Part shown: one piece after another, positions 1 to 8,755 of the stretch
How the letters are laid out: the number at the start of each line of letters is the position of its first letter
Numbering within the stretch: the stretch's first letter is position 1
Source of the DNA: Ostreococcus lucimarinus CCE9901
Taxonomy: Eukaryota; Chlorophyta; Mamiellophyceae; Mamiellales; Bathycoccaceae
NCBI RefSeq assembly: GCF_000092065.1
Contig: NC_009370.1
Span: 248,001 to 312,000, forward strand
DNA length: 64,000 nucleotides
Direction of reading: 5' to 3'
Notes under the pieces: model-generated
Told to the model about the DNA's origin: nothing
The model's database searches: none
Seen by the model: the letters and a program-made list of their open reading frames with translations, nothing else
Translations under genes and position numbers: made by a program

Positions 1-236
1 TCCACCACCCCTTTCGAGAACCCTTTCGTCTGTTCCTTATACACCACGCTCACGTGCGCGATGAACGACACCAACTCACTGAATTCCTTATGATCCCGCG
101 ACGGTTTCATCGCGAAGAGCGCGCGCAGCGCCTCGTAGTGTCGCAGCTGCAGCGCGAAATCCTCCTCGTATCCCTCCGGGTCGCGCTTACACGCGCTCTG
201 CAGCGTCAGCAGGTCCATCGGTTTACGCGTCGACAT
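1..236 (-). CDS. SDA1: SDA1 homologue, N-terminal part, runs off left edge
   Basis: Partial gene. From the ATG at 236 the minus strand stays open to the window edge. The protein starts MSTRKPMDLLTLQ and carries the SDA1-type segment RDPEGYEEDFALQLRHYEA, then FSELVSFIAHVSVVY. This matches the N-terminal part of SDA1 (severe depolymerisation of actin 1), a nucleolar and nuclear factor needed for 60S subunit maturation and export. Only about 78 residues are present, so the rest of the family (HEAT-like and C-terminal regions) cannot be checked. It is head-to-head with the KH/J-domain gene across about 240 bases. Start choice: first ATG, immediately before the conserved block. Confidence 0.8.
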   Translation of the reverse strand, partial: MSTRKPMDLLTLQSACKRDPEGYEEDFALQLRHYEALRALFAMKPSRDHKEFSELVSFIAHVSVVYKEQTKGFSKGVV

Positions 237-473
237 CGTTCGTCGCCGTCGCTCGTCTCCGGCGCGTTCGTCGCCGTCGCGCGTCTCACCGCGTCGATTC
301 GCGCCGCGCGTCGAAAAGCGTCCCGGCGGCGGCGGCGCGTCGCGCTCGTCTCCCTCGCGCGCGCCCTCGCGTCGCTCGGCGCGGCGTCGGGACGCTGCGG
401 TTCAAACGAACGATCGCCGCGGGTCCTCTCGCGCGCGCGTCGACGCGCGAGCGCGAGCGCGCGTCGAAAAGTG
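237..473. promoter_or_regulatory. divergent promoter region SDA1 / KH-J gene
   Basis: Spacer between two genes transcribed away from each other. It is CpG-rich with no clear TATA box. A perfect 26-bp palindrome overlaps its right end at 469-494. Open frames crossing it in several frames look compositional. Confidence 0.5.
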
Positions 474-494
474 ATGCCGCGCGCGGCATCACTT
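469..494. repeat. perfect 26-bp palindrome
   Basis: Two 13-base arms (AAGTGATGCCGCG and its exact reverse complement) meet without a loop. It overlaps the proposed ATG at 474 of the KH/J gene, so in RNA it could fold around the start codon; as DNA it could bind a dimeric factor. The role is unknown. Confidence 0.9.
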
Positions 495-1991
495 CGCCGC
501 GCGATGTCCCGACGCTCGCGCTCGCGCTCGCGCTCGCCGCGTCGCGCGCGCCGCGCGCGCTCGCGCTCGCGGTCGTCGAGCGCGTCCGCGCGCGCGCGTC
601 GCCGCTCGCGGCGGTCTCGCGACGCGTCGTCGTCGACGTCGGACGCATCGCGGTCGCGCGCGCGAAATCGCTCGCGACGGCGCGACGCGTCGCGCGATCG
701 CGACGCCGCGCGGCGACGACGGTCGTCGCGGTCGCGATCGACGTCGCGCGAGCGCGCGAGCGGCGCGGCGGTCCCGAACGCGATGGAGGAGGCGTTGCGA
801 AAGCGGCGGCGACTCGAGGCGGCGCGGCGACTGTTGGGCGTCAAGCGCGGAAATCGCGACGAGGACGCGAACGAGGGAAGAGACGCGGGAGATGAGGGTT
901 TGGATGGCGTGGACTCGTTGGACGCGTACATGGCGCGCGAGGTGGATCCGGAGGTGGAGAGGCGACGTCGCGCGGAGGCGACGGCGGCGGCGGAGGCGAA
1001 GCGACGACGCGCGATGGAGATCGCCGAGGCGAAGGCGCGAGGCGAACGCGTGCGCGCGCGAGAGGACGTGGTGATGTTAGAGCGCGCGGAGGCGGAGGCG
1101 GAGGCGACGGTGACGCCGGACGAGGTGATTGAGATTCCGAGCGGTAAGGTGAAGTTGCTGATAGGCGCCGGCGGGTGCAACGTGAAGGAGGTGATGCGTA
1201 AGAGTAAGGCGATGGTGCAGGTGCTGAAGAGCGAGGGGGCGATGAATGAAGGGTTTTCGGGGATGGACATACACGCCGCGAACGCGGCGGCGCGCGTCGC
1301 GACGCAGAGAATGTTGGACGCGATTACGGCGAGCGTCGCCGTCGGCGAGGACGTCGGCGAGGAAGACGCCGGCGAAGGCGACGACGTTTTAGCGCCGAAA
1401 GATAAAGCATCGAACGCGACGAAAACAAAAACCACGACGGATGCACCAGCCATGACAAAAATCATGATCAACGGTAGTGAAGAGGCGCGAACGATGGCGA
1501 AGCGGTTGATCGAGGAATTGTTCCAACGCGCCGTCGAGGAAAAGCGTGAACGCCGCGGCGAGGATCGCGAGCGTAAAAAAGAACAGCGCGCGCGGGAGCG
1601 GCGAATGTACCACTTGCGACACGTCGCTGATTACGAGCGTTTAGAAGTTCCGCTCGGGGCACCGAAGGACGACGTGAAGTCGGCGTATAGAAAGCTCGCC
1701 GTGCGCTGGCACCCCGACAAACATCCCGAGGGTCCGGCGCGCGTCGCCGCGGCGGAGCGCTTCGCCGTCATCCAAGCCTCGTACAATAACCTCATGACCA
1801 CGGACGAGGAGCAAGGAATGATGGGTTCGATCGCACACACGTCGACGCAATCGAAATCGGCGAAGCCGCCACCGAACGTCGTCGAAGCGCGCAAGGCGCT
1901 CGAGACGCGCGCCGAATTCGAGCGCGCGCTCAAGGCACAAATGGCCGCCACCGAAGCCGCCGCCGCGCGCCGCGCGTATAAAACTTTGTAA
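474..1991 (+). CDS. RS-rich KH-domain and J-domain protein
   Basis: About 505 residues. Residues ~12-110 are an Arg/Ser-rich tract, partly written as CGCTCG hexamer repeats, typical of nuclear RNA-processing proteins. A KH-type RNA-binding domain starts near residue 219 (VKLLIGAGGCNVKEV, GxxG loop = GAGG), with its second half apparently near 327-350 after an acidic/Lys insert. A charged helix leads into a C-terminal J domain (~378-442) with intact HPD near residue 413 (VRWHPDKH), so it should stimulate an Hsp70. Inferred role: linking RNA binding, perhaps pre-mRNA, to Hsp70 remodelling. The ATG at 474 is chosen because upstream frame runs into the SDA1 promoter; ATG 504 is equally possible. 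The stop codon overlaps a TGTAA signal. Confidence 0.75.
   Translation: MPRAASLRRAMSRRSRSRSRSPRRARRARSRSRSSSASARARRRSRRSRDASSSTSDASRSRARNRSRRRDASRDRDAARRRRSSRSRSTSRERASGAAVPNAMEEALRKRRRLEAARRLLGVKRGNRDEDANEGRDAGDEGLDGVDSLDAYMAREVDPEVERRRRAEATAAAEAKRRRAMEIAEAKARGERVRAREDVVMLERAEAEAEATVTPDEVIEIPSGKVKLLIGAGGCNVKEVMRKSKAMVQVLKSEGAMNEGFSGMDIHAANAAARVATQRMLDAITASVAVGEDVGEEDAGEGDDVLAPKDKASNATKTKTTTDAPAMTKIMINGSEEARTMAKRLIEELFQRAVEEKRERRGEDRERKKEQRARERRMYHLRHVADYERLEVPLGAPKDDVKSAYRKLAVRWHPDKHPEGPARVAAAERFAVIQASYNNLMTTDEEQGMMGSIAHTSTQSKSAKPPPNVVEARKALETRAEFERALKAQMAATEAAAARRAYKTL
1987..1991 (+). terminator. TGTAA poly(A) signal of KH/J gene
   Basis: TGTAA overlaps the TAA stop. TGTAA is the established green-algal polyadenylation signal; use here is inferred from position. 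Confidence 0.35.
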
Positions 1992-2118
1992 TCTTTATAG
2001 AATCGTAGCCCTCATCGAGCGTCAGTCGCACGCGCGCGCGTTGAGGACGCCATCGAAAACGCCGTCTCGCGCGCGCCGAATCTGGATCCTCACACCGCGT
2101 CCAACCTTTCATCCCACG

Positions 2119-3121
2119 ATGCCCAGCTGCCCGCGGTTGCCCTCCTGCACGGGTCGCTCTCCGGTACGCGCGCGATCTCGCGCGCGCGCCTTCGCGCCGT
2201 CGTCGCGCGCGCTCGAAAGACTGAAGAAGCGTAACGACGTCCACTTTGAAACACTTTGACGACAAAGACTGACGACGACGACCGCACGCGCCCGATGACG
2301 CGCAGTTACCGTGGACGATGATCACCTGGGGCTTGTGGATCATCCTATCGAGCATCAACATCGCGAGTGTGTGTTTGGTGGCGCTCACGGCGAAGGTACG
2401 CTCGGCGCTCGGCGCGCGCTCGGCGCGCGCTCGGCGAAGCGAATTTCATTCGGGCGCTCAAAACGACAAAGACTGACTGAATGCGTTCAATTCGCGCGCG
2501 CAGTATATAAAAAATGTCGTGGACCCGGTCACGGCGAAAGATTTGTTGGAACCAATTCATGCGATGAGGTCTTACATGGCGGGCGTGTGCGTGGCCGTGG
2601 TGGCGTTTCACGTGATTTCGTTGTTCACACTCTTGTACAAGACGACGAAAAAGGGTGGCGTGACGCCGTGGTACGGTTTCGTTCTCGGCGGAACGTTTTA
2701 CATGATATTCATCATGATAGGTCAAGGACTCTTTGCGGGCGCGTTTCATCCGAATTTCGCGGCGATTCACGACTACCAAGTGTCGCAAAACAATCCGGGA
2801 ATTTATGGAAAGACGGAGTCGGATCGAAGCAAGGCGTTGGAGGGGCTGTCGTACACGAGCGCGGCTTTGTTCAGCGTTTCGTTTCTGATTTTGTTGTTCT
2901 ACCGGGACACGATTTGCGGTGCGACAGTACCACGAGAAGTGGCATCGGCGCCGCCGCCGGTTGCGTCGTCGACGCGGTCAAAGTCAAAGAAGGGTGCGTT
3001 TCGCGCCACGCAGCTGAGCGACAACGCGGCGTCTCCGAGCCATTCGGTTGTGGAAATGGGCGAGAGAAGCGATGGAGGATCGTCGCTTAGATTCGGCGCC
3101 GATAGATTTGCCGCGTCTTAG
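2119..3121 (+). CDS. four-helix integral membrane protein, two introns
   Basis: Proposed exons 2119-2163, 2306-2395 and 2504-3121 give about 250 residues, with phase-0 joins at both introns. Four hydrophobic segments lie near residues 20-41 (WGLWIILSSINIASVCLVAL), 68-90, 104-127 and 161-180, followed by a polar, Ser/Lys-rich tail of about 60 residues. Exon 2 supplies the whole first membrane helix, which supports the second intron strongly; the first intron rests on its splice signals and on an in-frame ATG at 2119. If the first intron is wrong, translation could start at 2318. The family was not recognised; the layout resembles small tetraspan proteins. It is convergent with the HA-repeat gene. 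Confidence 0.7.
2164..2305 (+). other. intron 1 of the tetraspan gene (142 bp)
   Basis: Donor GTACGC, GACTGAC at 2267-2273, acceptor GCGCAG ending at 2305. Joins exons in phase 0. Confidence 0.55.
2396..2503 (+). other. intron 2 of the tetraspan gene (108 bp)
   Basis: Donor GTACGC, GACTGAC at 2471-2477, acceptor GCGCAG ending at 2503. It links two segments of one membrane protein that are otherwise out of frame. Confidence 0.8.
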
Positions 3122-3312
3122 CCGCCGGCGTTCTCTTTGAAATGCAAGATATGTCTAAGAGTACGACGTCATTTGTGCTACTTAAACGCACGACACCGTC
3201 GACACCATCGATGGTGATGAGCTCGCCGGTGTCGCCGCGGGACGCGTCTCCAGAATCGGTGACGATGATGACTGACGTCTTCTTTTCCCGGTCGCACGAT
3301 CTCGAGCTCTTG

Positions 3313-4575
3313 TCAATTTTCCTCTTTCGATTCAAACGAGCCAAAGAGACCCTGTCCCTTTGCACGGTCCGTTCGGTCGATGTCGATCGGCGGAACGCTC
3401 CAATGCATTCCGAGCGCGTCCAGAGCCTCGATTTTTCGCGCGCTCAATTCGCCAGCCTCGCGTTTCACTCGCATCTTACGAATCCACTGGTGGAGTTTTT
3501 TATCGCGCCTGGCGAGGACGTGCGGCGAACCATGAGTTTCGACGTACTCGGCGAAACGCGCTATATTTTTCTCAAATCCCGCGGCGCGCTTCACCTTCCA
3601 CTCCACACACACGCCATCGAGCGCTTCGACACGTTCGAGCTCGAGCTCCCCCTTTTCAAACCGCCGTCGTTGCTGCCGAATCCATTGAAACAGCGCGTCG
3701 TCTTCGCTCGATCGCGGTAACGCGCCGCGCGTCTCGTAAAACGATCGCATCGCAGACAACCGATCTTCCCAAGATTTGTGAACGGTGGAGCGCACGTCCC
3801 ACTCCACACCGAGCGCATCGAGCGCTGTTTCCCGCTCTTTAGAAAGCTTCCCGTCCCGCTTCGCCTTGCGTTGGTCGAGCAGCCAGAAATAGAGACCGTC
3901 TTCCTCGTCTTCGCGCACGCGACAGTGCCCGCGCGTCTTCACGTACGCCTCCAACGCCTCGCACCGAGTCTCCCACTGCACGACCCTCCGTTCCTCCACA
4001 CCATCGAAGTCCACCCCCAAATCCCTCAACGCCTCGTACTTTTCGCGCGACAGCGACCCGTCGCGGTGATCCGCCACGCAGTGACTCACCCACCGCGACA
4101 ACGCCTTCGATCGCGGCACCGCCCCATCCGACGCATAACACCTCGCCAGCTCCCTCAACCGCGCATCAAACGTAAATATCTCCTCCGGCACCTTCGTGAT
4201 CGCCTTTCGCAGCTCGAACGTCACCCCCAGCGCCCGCAATCGTTCCATTCGCGTCTCGCTCAGTTCGCCTCGCCGCGCCAGGTACCGCTGCCTCGCCAAC
4301 CATCGTCGCTGCGCGTTCAGCTCCCGCGGCAACCGCGCGACGTCCGCGCCGTGCATCGACTTGAACAGCGCGACCTCGTCGAACCTGTCGTCCCAGGACG
4401 CGCGCGCGCGACGCGGCGTTCCGTTTTCGTCGTCGCGAGACGCGCTAACGGTCGCGCATCTTCTTCGCGGTCTCGCGTCGCGCGCGGTCGCGCGTCGCGC
4501 GTCGCGGCGCGGCGTCGCGCGCGGTCGCGCGCGCGCGTCCGCGCCGCGCGCCGCCGTCGCGAGCGATCCCGGCAT
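3313..4575 (-). CDS. five-repeat helicase-associated (HA) domain protein
   Basis: About 420 residues. After an Arg/Ala-rich N-terminus of ~50 residues that looks like an organelle-targeting peptide, five copies of the HA domain follow (roughly 56-118, 131-186, 197-256, 263-322, 327-386). Each has an aromatic start, a central W-hinge such as LYFWLLDQR or LFQWIRQQRR, and an end such as LSKERETALDALGVEW. HA domains are known from bacterial helicases and, without a helicase, in many algal and stramenopile proteins, where nucleic-acid binding is proposed. No helicase motif is present. Start at 4575 (MPGSLATAARG) is the ATG that avoids the divergent neighbour; upstream in-frame ATGs at 4627 and 4767 exist. 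A KOW-like peptide lies out of frame just past the stop. Confidence 0.75.
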   Translation of the reverse strand: MPGSLATAARGADARARPRATPRRDARRATARDARPRRRCATVSASRDDENGTPRRARASWDDRFDEVALFKSMHGADVARLPRELNAQRRWLARQRYLARRGELSETRMERLRALGVTFELRKAITKVPEEIFTFDARLRELARCYASDGAVPRSKALSRWVSHCVADHRDGSLSREKYEALRDLGVDFDGVEERRVVQWETRCEALEAYVKTRGHCRVREDEEDGLYFWLLDQRKAKRDGKLSKERETALDALGVEWDVRSTVHKSWEDRLSAMRSFYETRGALPRSSEDDALFQWIRQQRRRFEKGELELERVEALDGVCVEWKVKRAAGFEKNIARFAEYVETHGSPHVLARRDKKLHQWIRKMRVKREAGELSARKIEALDALGMHWSVPPIDIDRTDRAKGQGLFGSFESKEEN

Positions 4576-4597
4576 CGCGCCGCGCGCGCGTCGGCAG
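4576..4597. promoter_or_regulatory. very short divergent spacer, HA gene / MTHFR-like gene
   Basis: Only 22 bases separate the two preferred start codons, so the 5' untranslated regions would overlap or one start lies further inside. No element is recognised. Confidence 0.35.
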
Positions 4598-5626
4598 ATG
4601 ACGTCGCGCGGCATCGCAATCATCATCGCGCGCGCCGTCGCCGCGCGTCCGCGCGCGCCGGTCGCGCGCGTCGGCGCGTCGCGCGTCCGACGCGCTCGAC
4701 GCGTCGCCTCGATCGCGCGACGCGACGACGCGCGCGACGCGACGCGCGCGCGCGCGCGAAGTTTCACGCTGCTCGTCGAGCGGTCGCCGAGCGTCGACGT
4801 CGTCCATCAGCGCGCCGCGCTCGACGCGTGCGACGCGATCGTCCATCCGGACTTCGGCGACGACGATTCGAGCGACGCGCGCGGCGAGGACGGCGCGCGC
4901 GCGTCGGTGCGGTCGGTGTCGGGGGCGCGGTGTCGGGACGCGGCGGCGGCGCGCGCGCGAATCTCGCGCGCGGTCGCGCGACGGCGCGATGCGGGCGGCG
5001 GTGGACGGTTCGCGCTGTTGTGCGTGAGCGGCGACGGCGATCGGGGAGGCGGGATGACGAGCGAGGACGTGTTGAGGGAGGCGCGCGGGATGCGGGCGCG
5101 GGGCGAGGTGCCGCGGGAGACGACGCTGCTCGCGGCGGTGAATCCGATGCTCGGCGCGTCCGAGGCGGTGCGGATGCTGCGAAAGAGGGAATGCGGCGCG
5201 GATGGATTCATCTCGCAGCCGGCGCTGTTGCAAAATCGGTTCGAGGCGTGGCGGGAGGCGTGCGAAAGAAGCGGCGCGTTGGACGGCTTGGACGGCGGCG
5301 GCGACGGCGCGCTCGCGGGATTGTTTCTGGGCGTGTCCACCGCGAGAACGGCGAAGAGTTTGGAGTTTTGGTATAAACTGACCGGCGTCGACGTCGAGGA
5401 CGCCGATGCGCGCGCGCTTCGCGATGAGTACGTCGAACGCGCGCGGACGATGACGCGGGAACGATTCGACGACTGGACGTTTGAACGCGTCGAGCTCGCC
5501 GCGGTGCACGCCATCTCCTTCGCTCGCGCCTCGGGGTTACACGTCATGCCCGTGACCGCGGGTGGGTACGAGCACGCCGCGCGACTCGCGCGCGACGTTT
5601 TACCGGCGTTTAGGCAAACATCGTAG
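4598..5626 (+). CDS. methylenetetrahydrofolate reductase-like protein
   Basis: About 342 residues. The core resembles the FAD-binding TIM barrel of MTHFR: FALLCVSGDGD, then LLAAVNPMLG, then a Lys-rich stretch followed by GADGFISQPALL, equivalent to the family pattern VNP...K...GAdfi.TQ, then an aromatic/Cys helix (FEAWREACE). It is closer in length to bacterial MTHFR than to the two-domain eukaryotic enzyme (~600 residues), and the regulatory domain is absent. The N-terminus is Arg/Ala-rich and may be a transit peptide. Strict conservation of folate-binding residues is not evident, so the substrate is uncertain. ATG 4598 is the only in-frame start ahead of the conserved region. Confidence 0.6.
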   Translation: MTSRGIAIIIARAVAARPRAPVARVGASRVRRARRVASIARRDDARDATRARARSFTLLVERSPSVDVVHQRAALDACDAIVHPDFGDDDSSDARGEDGARASVRSVSGARCRDAAAARARISRAVARRRDAGGGGRFALLCVSGDGDRGGGMTSEDVLREARGMRARGEVPRETTLLAAVNPMLGASEAVRMLRKRECGADGFISQPALLQNRFEAWREACERSGALDGLDGGGDGALAGLFLGVSTARTAKSLEFWYKLTGVDVEDADARALRDEYVERARTMTRERFDDWTFERVELAAVHAISFARASGLHVMPVTAGGYEHAARLARDVLPAFRQTS

Positions 5627-5728
5627 CGCGCGCGACTCCCCTAGCCTTGTAGCGTCGACGCGTAGTCACAACTTCACACCGACGCGCGCGTCGGCGCGCG
5701 GCGTTCTCGCGCGTGGCCCACTCGCACG

Positions 5729-7378
5729 ATGCGGTTTCTCGTGTACTTTGTCCATCGTCACAACGACTTCAGGTGCGTCGCGCGCGCTCTCTCGCGCGTT
5801 TCGAGTTCGAGTGCACTTTTTGTCCCATCGGTGGCGGCGGAAGTCCCGAACGTCTCGCGCGTCGCACAAAGCGTGAATCGCGACCGCGCGACCGCGAACG
5901 ACTGACAACAATAACGTATTTGCGATTCACGCACGCGCAGGCGCGCAGAGTTTGAATCCGTGGCGGAAATGTGCGGAGTGTCGAACGTGGAGGACTTGGC
6001 GTGGACGCGCGCCGACGGCGGCGACTGCGAAGAGACGCCGTTTTGGTACGTCGAGCTCCCGGACGAGCGCACAGCGCGCGCGATCGCATCGCGCGCGCTG
6101 TTAGTCAAAGCGATTTTAGAGGCGTGGGGTTCGGCGCCGGACGAGGGTGGGCTGCGGGACGCGGTCGCGGCGTACGACGAGTCGCGAAAGACGCCGTATT
6201 TAGCGCCGGGGACGACGTTTAAGGTGGAGGTGGAGGATTTCGGCGTCAGGCGCGGGTCGAAAGACATCTTAAAGCGCGTCGGCGACTTGGGATTGCCGTT
6301 TCTAGGGAAGGCGGATCTTAAGAATCCGGAACATTTATTTTGGAGCGTGGTGAGCGACACGAAGGAGACGCCGAGTTTACCGCAAACGCCGCGGCATTGC
6401 TTCTTCGGGCGCGTCGTCGGTCAGAGCGATCGCTCGACGTTGAAAAGGTACGACTTGAAGCAACGTTCGTATTTAGGGCCGACGAGCATGGACGCGGAGA
6501 TGGCGCTTTTGATGGCGAATTTCGCGCAGGCGCGTCCTGGCGGCGTGATATTAGATCCGTTTTGCGGCACGGGATCAATGCTCGTCGCCGCGGCGCATTA
6601 CGGTGCGATGACGATGGGCATAGACATAGACATTCGCGTCATCAAGCATGGGAAATCGGCGCGCAAGAGCGGCTCGAAGTTTGGCGTAAAAGCGAGCGAT
6701 GGTTCGTCGGTGGACGTGTGGACGAATTTCGCGCAGTACGGTTTGCAACCGCCGGTGGCGTTGTTTGTCGGCGATTTGCACGCGTTGCCGACGCGACGGT
6801 TTGGTTTAGAGGGTACGCTCCAAGGTATCGTCGCCGACCCTCCGTACGGCGTCCGCGCCGGCGGACGCAAAAGCGGTGGGCGCAAACCGCTTCCCGAAGA
6901 CTACGCCATCCCGGAGGAGATGCGAGAAACGCACATTCCGAGCACCGCGCCCTATCCATTCGCCGAGATGAACGACGATTTGATGGAGCTCGCCGCTCGG
7001 TTTCTCTCCATCGGCGGCCGTCTCACGTTCTTCCTCCCCGGTTCCACCGAAGACGCCGAACGAGAGATTCGCGACCTCCCCGCGCACCCGGCGCTTCGCC
7101 TGCGATGGCACTCTCTAGAAACCTTCAACCAAATCTGGGGTCGCCGTCTCGTGACGTACGAAAAAATACACCCCTACGACGTTGAAGTCGCGCGAAAGGC
7201 GCGCGAAGACGCCGTCGCCGCCCGCGCGGCGAGCGACGAGCCGGATTTGATCGAACGGATGCGCGCGTTGGTGTACGACCAAGTCCCCGCCGAGGCGAAG
7301 CGTCGCAAGCGATACGAGAAATTCCACGGCGTGCCTCCGCCAGACGCGCTCACCGAGCGCGCGAGCGCAGAGACGTAA
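5729..7378 (+). CDS. TRM11: tRNA (guanine-10-N2)-methyltransferase catalytic subunit
   Basis: Exons 5729-5772 and 5941-7378 encode about 493 residues. Exon 1 gives MRFLVYFVHRHNDF, and the join continues as RRAEFESVAEMCG, matching the conserved TRM11 N-terminus (hydrophobic strand, His-x-x-FR, E-x-ES). A THUMP-like region follows, then the SAM-dependent N2-guanine methyltransferase domain with motif I DPFCGTGSM near residue 220 and catalytic DPPYG near residue 313. With TRM112 the enzyme makes m2G10 in tRNA. The 5' exon is only 44 bases, and the start is fixed by the splice join. Confidence 0.9.
5773..5940 (+). other. TRM11 intron (168 bp)
   Basis: Donor GTGCGT, GACTGAC at 5900-5906, acceptor GCGCAG ending at 5940. 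Restores the conserved TRM11 N-terminus. Confidence 0.85.
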
Positions 7379-7575
7379 ATTTACGCGTCACCCACGCGCG
7401 CGCATTAGCCTCGACGCGCGCGCGTCGTAGCTCTAGACTTGAAATTAGCCTCCGCGAATGAAATCTGTCCCGCTCGGCGAATATGTTATCGTTGATAACG
7501 ACCTGCGCTGCAAAGCACCGCGCGCCGGCCTCACCGCGCGCGACCGCCCGCGCGCGCGCCGAGCGCGAGCGCGCG

Positions 7576-8727
7576 ATGCGCGTCGCCGTTTGCGCGCGCG
7601 CGCGCGCGACGCGCGTCGCGCGCGGCGGCGCCAGCGCGTCGAGACCGCCGACCGGTCGAGTTTCAGTCCCGCGCGCGACGCCGCGCCCTGGCCGCGCGAA
7701 CGCGTCTCGAGCGATCGTGATCGCGCGCGCGCGCTCGAGCGCATCGTCCCTGGCGCCGGCGACGACGCGGGCGCCGATCGAGACGATGGATGCGTACGTC
7801 GCGCGCGTGGCGGATTTCGTCCCGCCCGCGGCGTTCGCGGCGACGCTCGGCGCGTTCGCGTTCACGGCGATTGGATTCATGCTCGGGTGTCTGCTGACGC
7901 TCAGAGAGCTCGTGCGCGCGTGTCGCGAGGCGACGCTGGCGTCGCGAGCGGTGCGGAACTGTGCGAATTCGATAGAGGTGTCGTGCGCGAGCGTGGATAG
8001 GTGCACGAAGAACATCGACGCGACGTGCGCCAAGGTGGACGATTTCCTCGAGCAAGCGAACACGATCGGGACGACGACGTCGAATATTCTGACCGAGGCC
8101 GGGTTGTTGCAGCGACGGGTGTCGGAGCTGCCGAACGCGCTTTTGGGGTCGCTCGGGGATTCGGCGGAGGACCCGAGGTCGCGATCGTTCCTCGCGGCGC
8201 GAGGCGCCGACGGCGCGGAACTCGCGGCGGAGATGGCGCGACGAGATATCGTGCTAGGAAAAGAAATCACGGGGAGGAGGTTAGGGAACGGGTGGATCGG
8301 GTCGACGATGCATCGGTTCTTTTTTTCAAGAGATAATACTTTTAGCGTCGGCGAATACGTCGCGGTGAAGCGATCGAATAATATGTACACGTGGGGCGTC
8401 GTCGAGGCGGGTGATTCAGACGAAAGCGAGGACGGCAAGGGAGTGGACGGCACGGAGTCGTCGAGCAATAGCGCGGTGGACGTCTCGCAGGCAGAACCCG
8501 CGGTGTGCGAGTGGCCGCCGCGCGATTATCCCGCGGAAGCCGCGGCGAAGGAGATCGAAGAGGCAAACAAAATCACGCCCATGAAGGTGTTCAAGGCGCT
8601 CATTCGCATGCCGTTGCCAAAGAACTTGGGCGAACCTGAGAGGCAGTATCGCGTCGTCGTTGAAGTGGATAGAGATTTGTACCGTTTCAAGTACGTCGAC
8701 GCGTCGCTGTTGGGCAAACGATACTGA
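7576..8727 (+). CDS. unknown membrane-anchored protein, probably plastid
   Basis: About 383 residues from ATG 7576; an ATG at 7483 adds 31 residues. The first ~70 residues are Arg/Ala/Ser-rich like an algal transit peptide. A single hydrophobic segment at about 83-107 (FAATLGAFAFTAIGFMLGCLL) is followed by a helical region with repeated CxS/CxK spacing (SCASVDRCTKNIDATCAKVD) that may form a coiled coil. The C-terminal half contains NTFSVGEYVAVKRSNNMYTWGVV, with the look of a small beta-barrel, an acidic linker and a basic/aromatic end. No family was recognised. It is convergent with the TPR-thioredoxin gene, with 28 bases between stops. Confidence 0.65.
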   Translation: MRVAVCARARATRVARGGASASRPPTGRVSVPRATPRPGRANASRAIVIARARSSASSLAPATTRAPIETMDAYVARVADFVPPAAFAATLGAFAFTAIGFMLGCLLTLRELVRACREATLASRAVRNCANSIEVSCASVDRCTKNIDATCAKVDDFLEQANTIGTTTSNILTEAGLLQRRVSELPNALLGSLGDSAEDPRSRSFLAARGADGAELAAEMARRDIVLGKEITGRRLGNGWIGSTMHRFFFSRDNTFSVGEYVAVKRSNNMYTWGVVEAGDSDESEDGKGVDGTESSSNSAVDVSQAEPAVCEWPPRDYPAEAAAKEIEEANKITPMKVFKALIRMPLPKNLGEPERQYRVVVEVDRDLYRFKYVDASLLGKRY

Positions 8728-8748
8728 TAGAGATGACACCAAGAGACT

Positions 8749-8753
8749 TGTAA
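8749..8753 (+). terminator. TGTAA poly(A) signal
   Basis: TGTAA about 22 bases past the stop at 8727 and only a few bases before the stop of the convergent TPR-thioredoxin gene. Confidence 0.35.
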
Positions 8754-8755
8754 AA

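Noticed and set aside
206-1471. Long minus-strand frame over the RS/KH gene
   Set aside because: High-GC shadow of the coding strand; Arg/Ser-rich noise without motifs.
2021-2027. GTCAGTC, i.e. GACTGAC on the minus strand
   Set aside because: No acceptor CGCAG within range and no minus-strand gene there; chance occurrence.
2040-2260. Plus-strand frame reading VEDAIENAVSRAP
   Set aside because: No start codon, and it conflicts with the phase-0 splice at 2163 that fits the membrane protein. Kept only as 5' exon DNA.
3270-3276. GACTGAC on the plus strand past the tetraspan gene
   Set aside because: No CGCAG acceptor within range and no plus-strand exon beyond.
3142-3720. Plus-strand frame past the tetraspan stop
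   Set aside because: Antisense to the HA-repeat gene; no motif.
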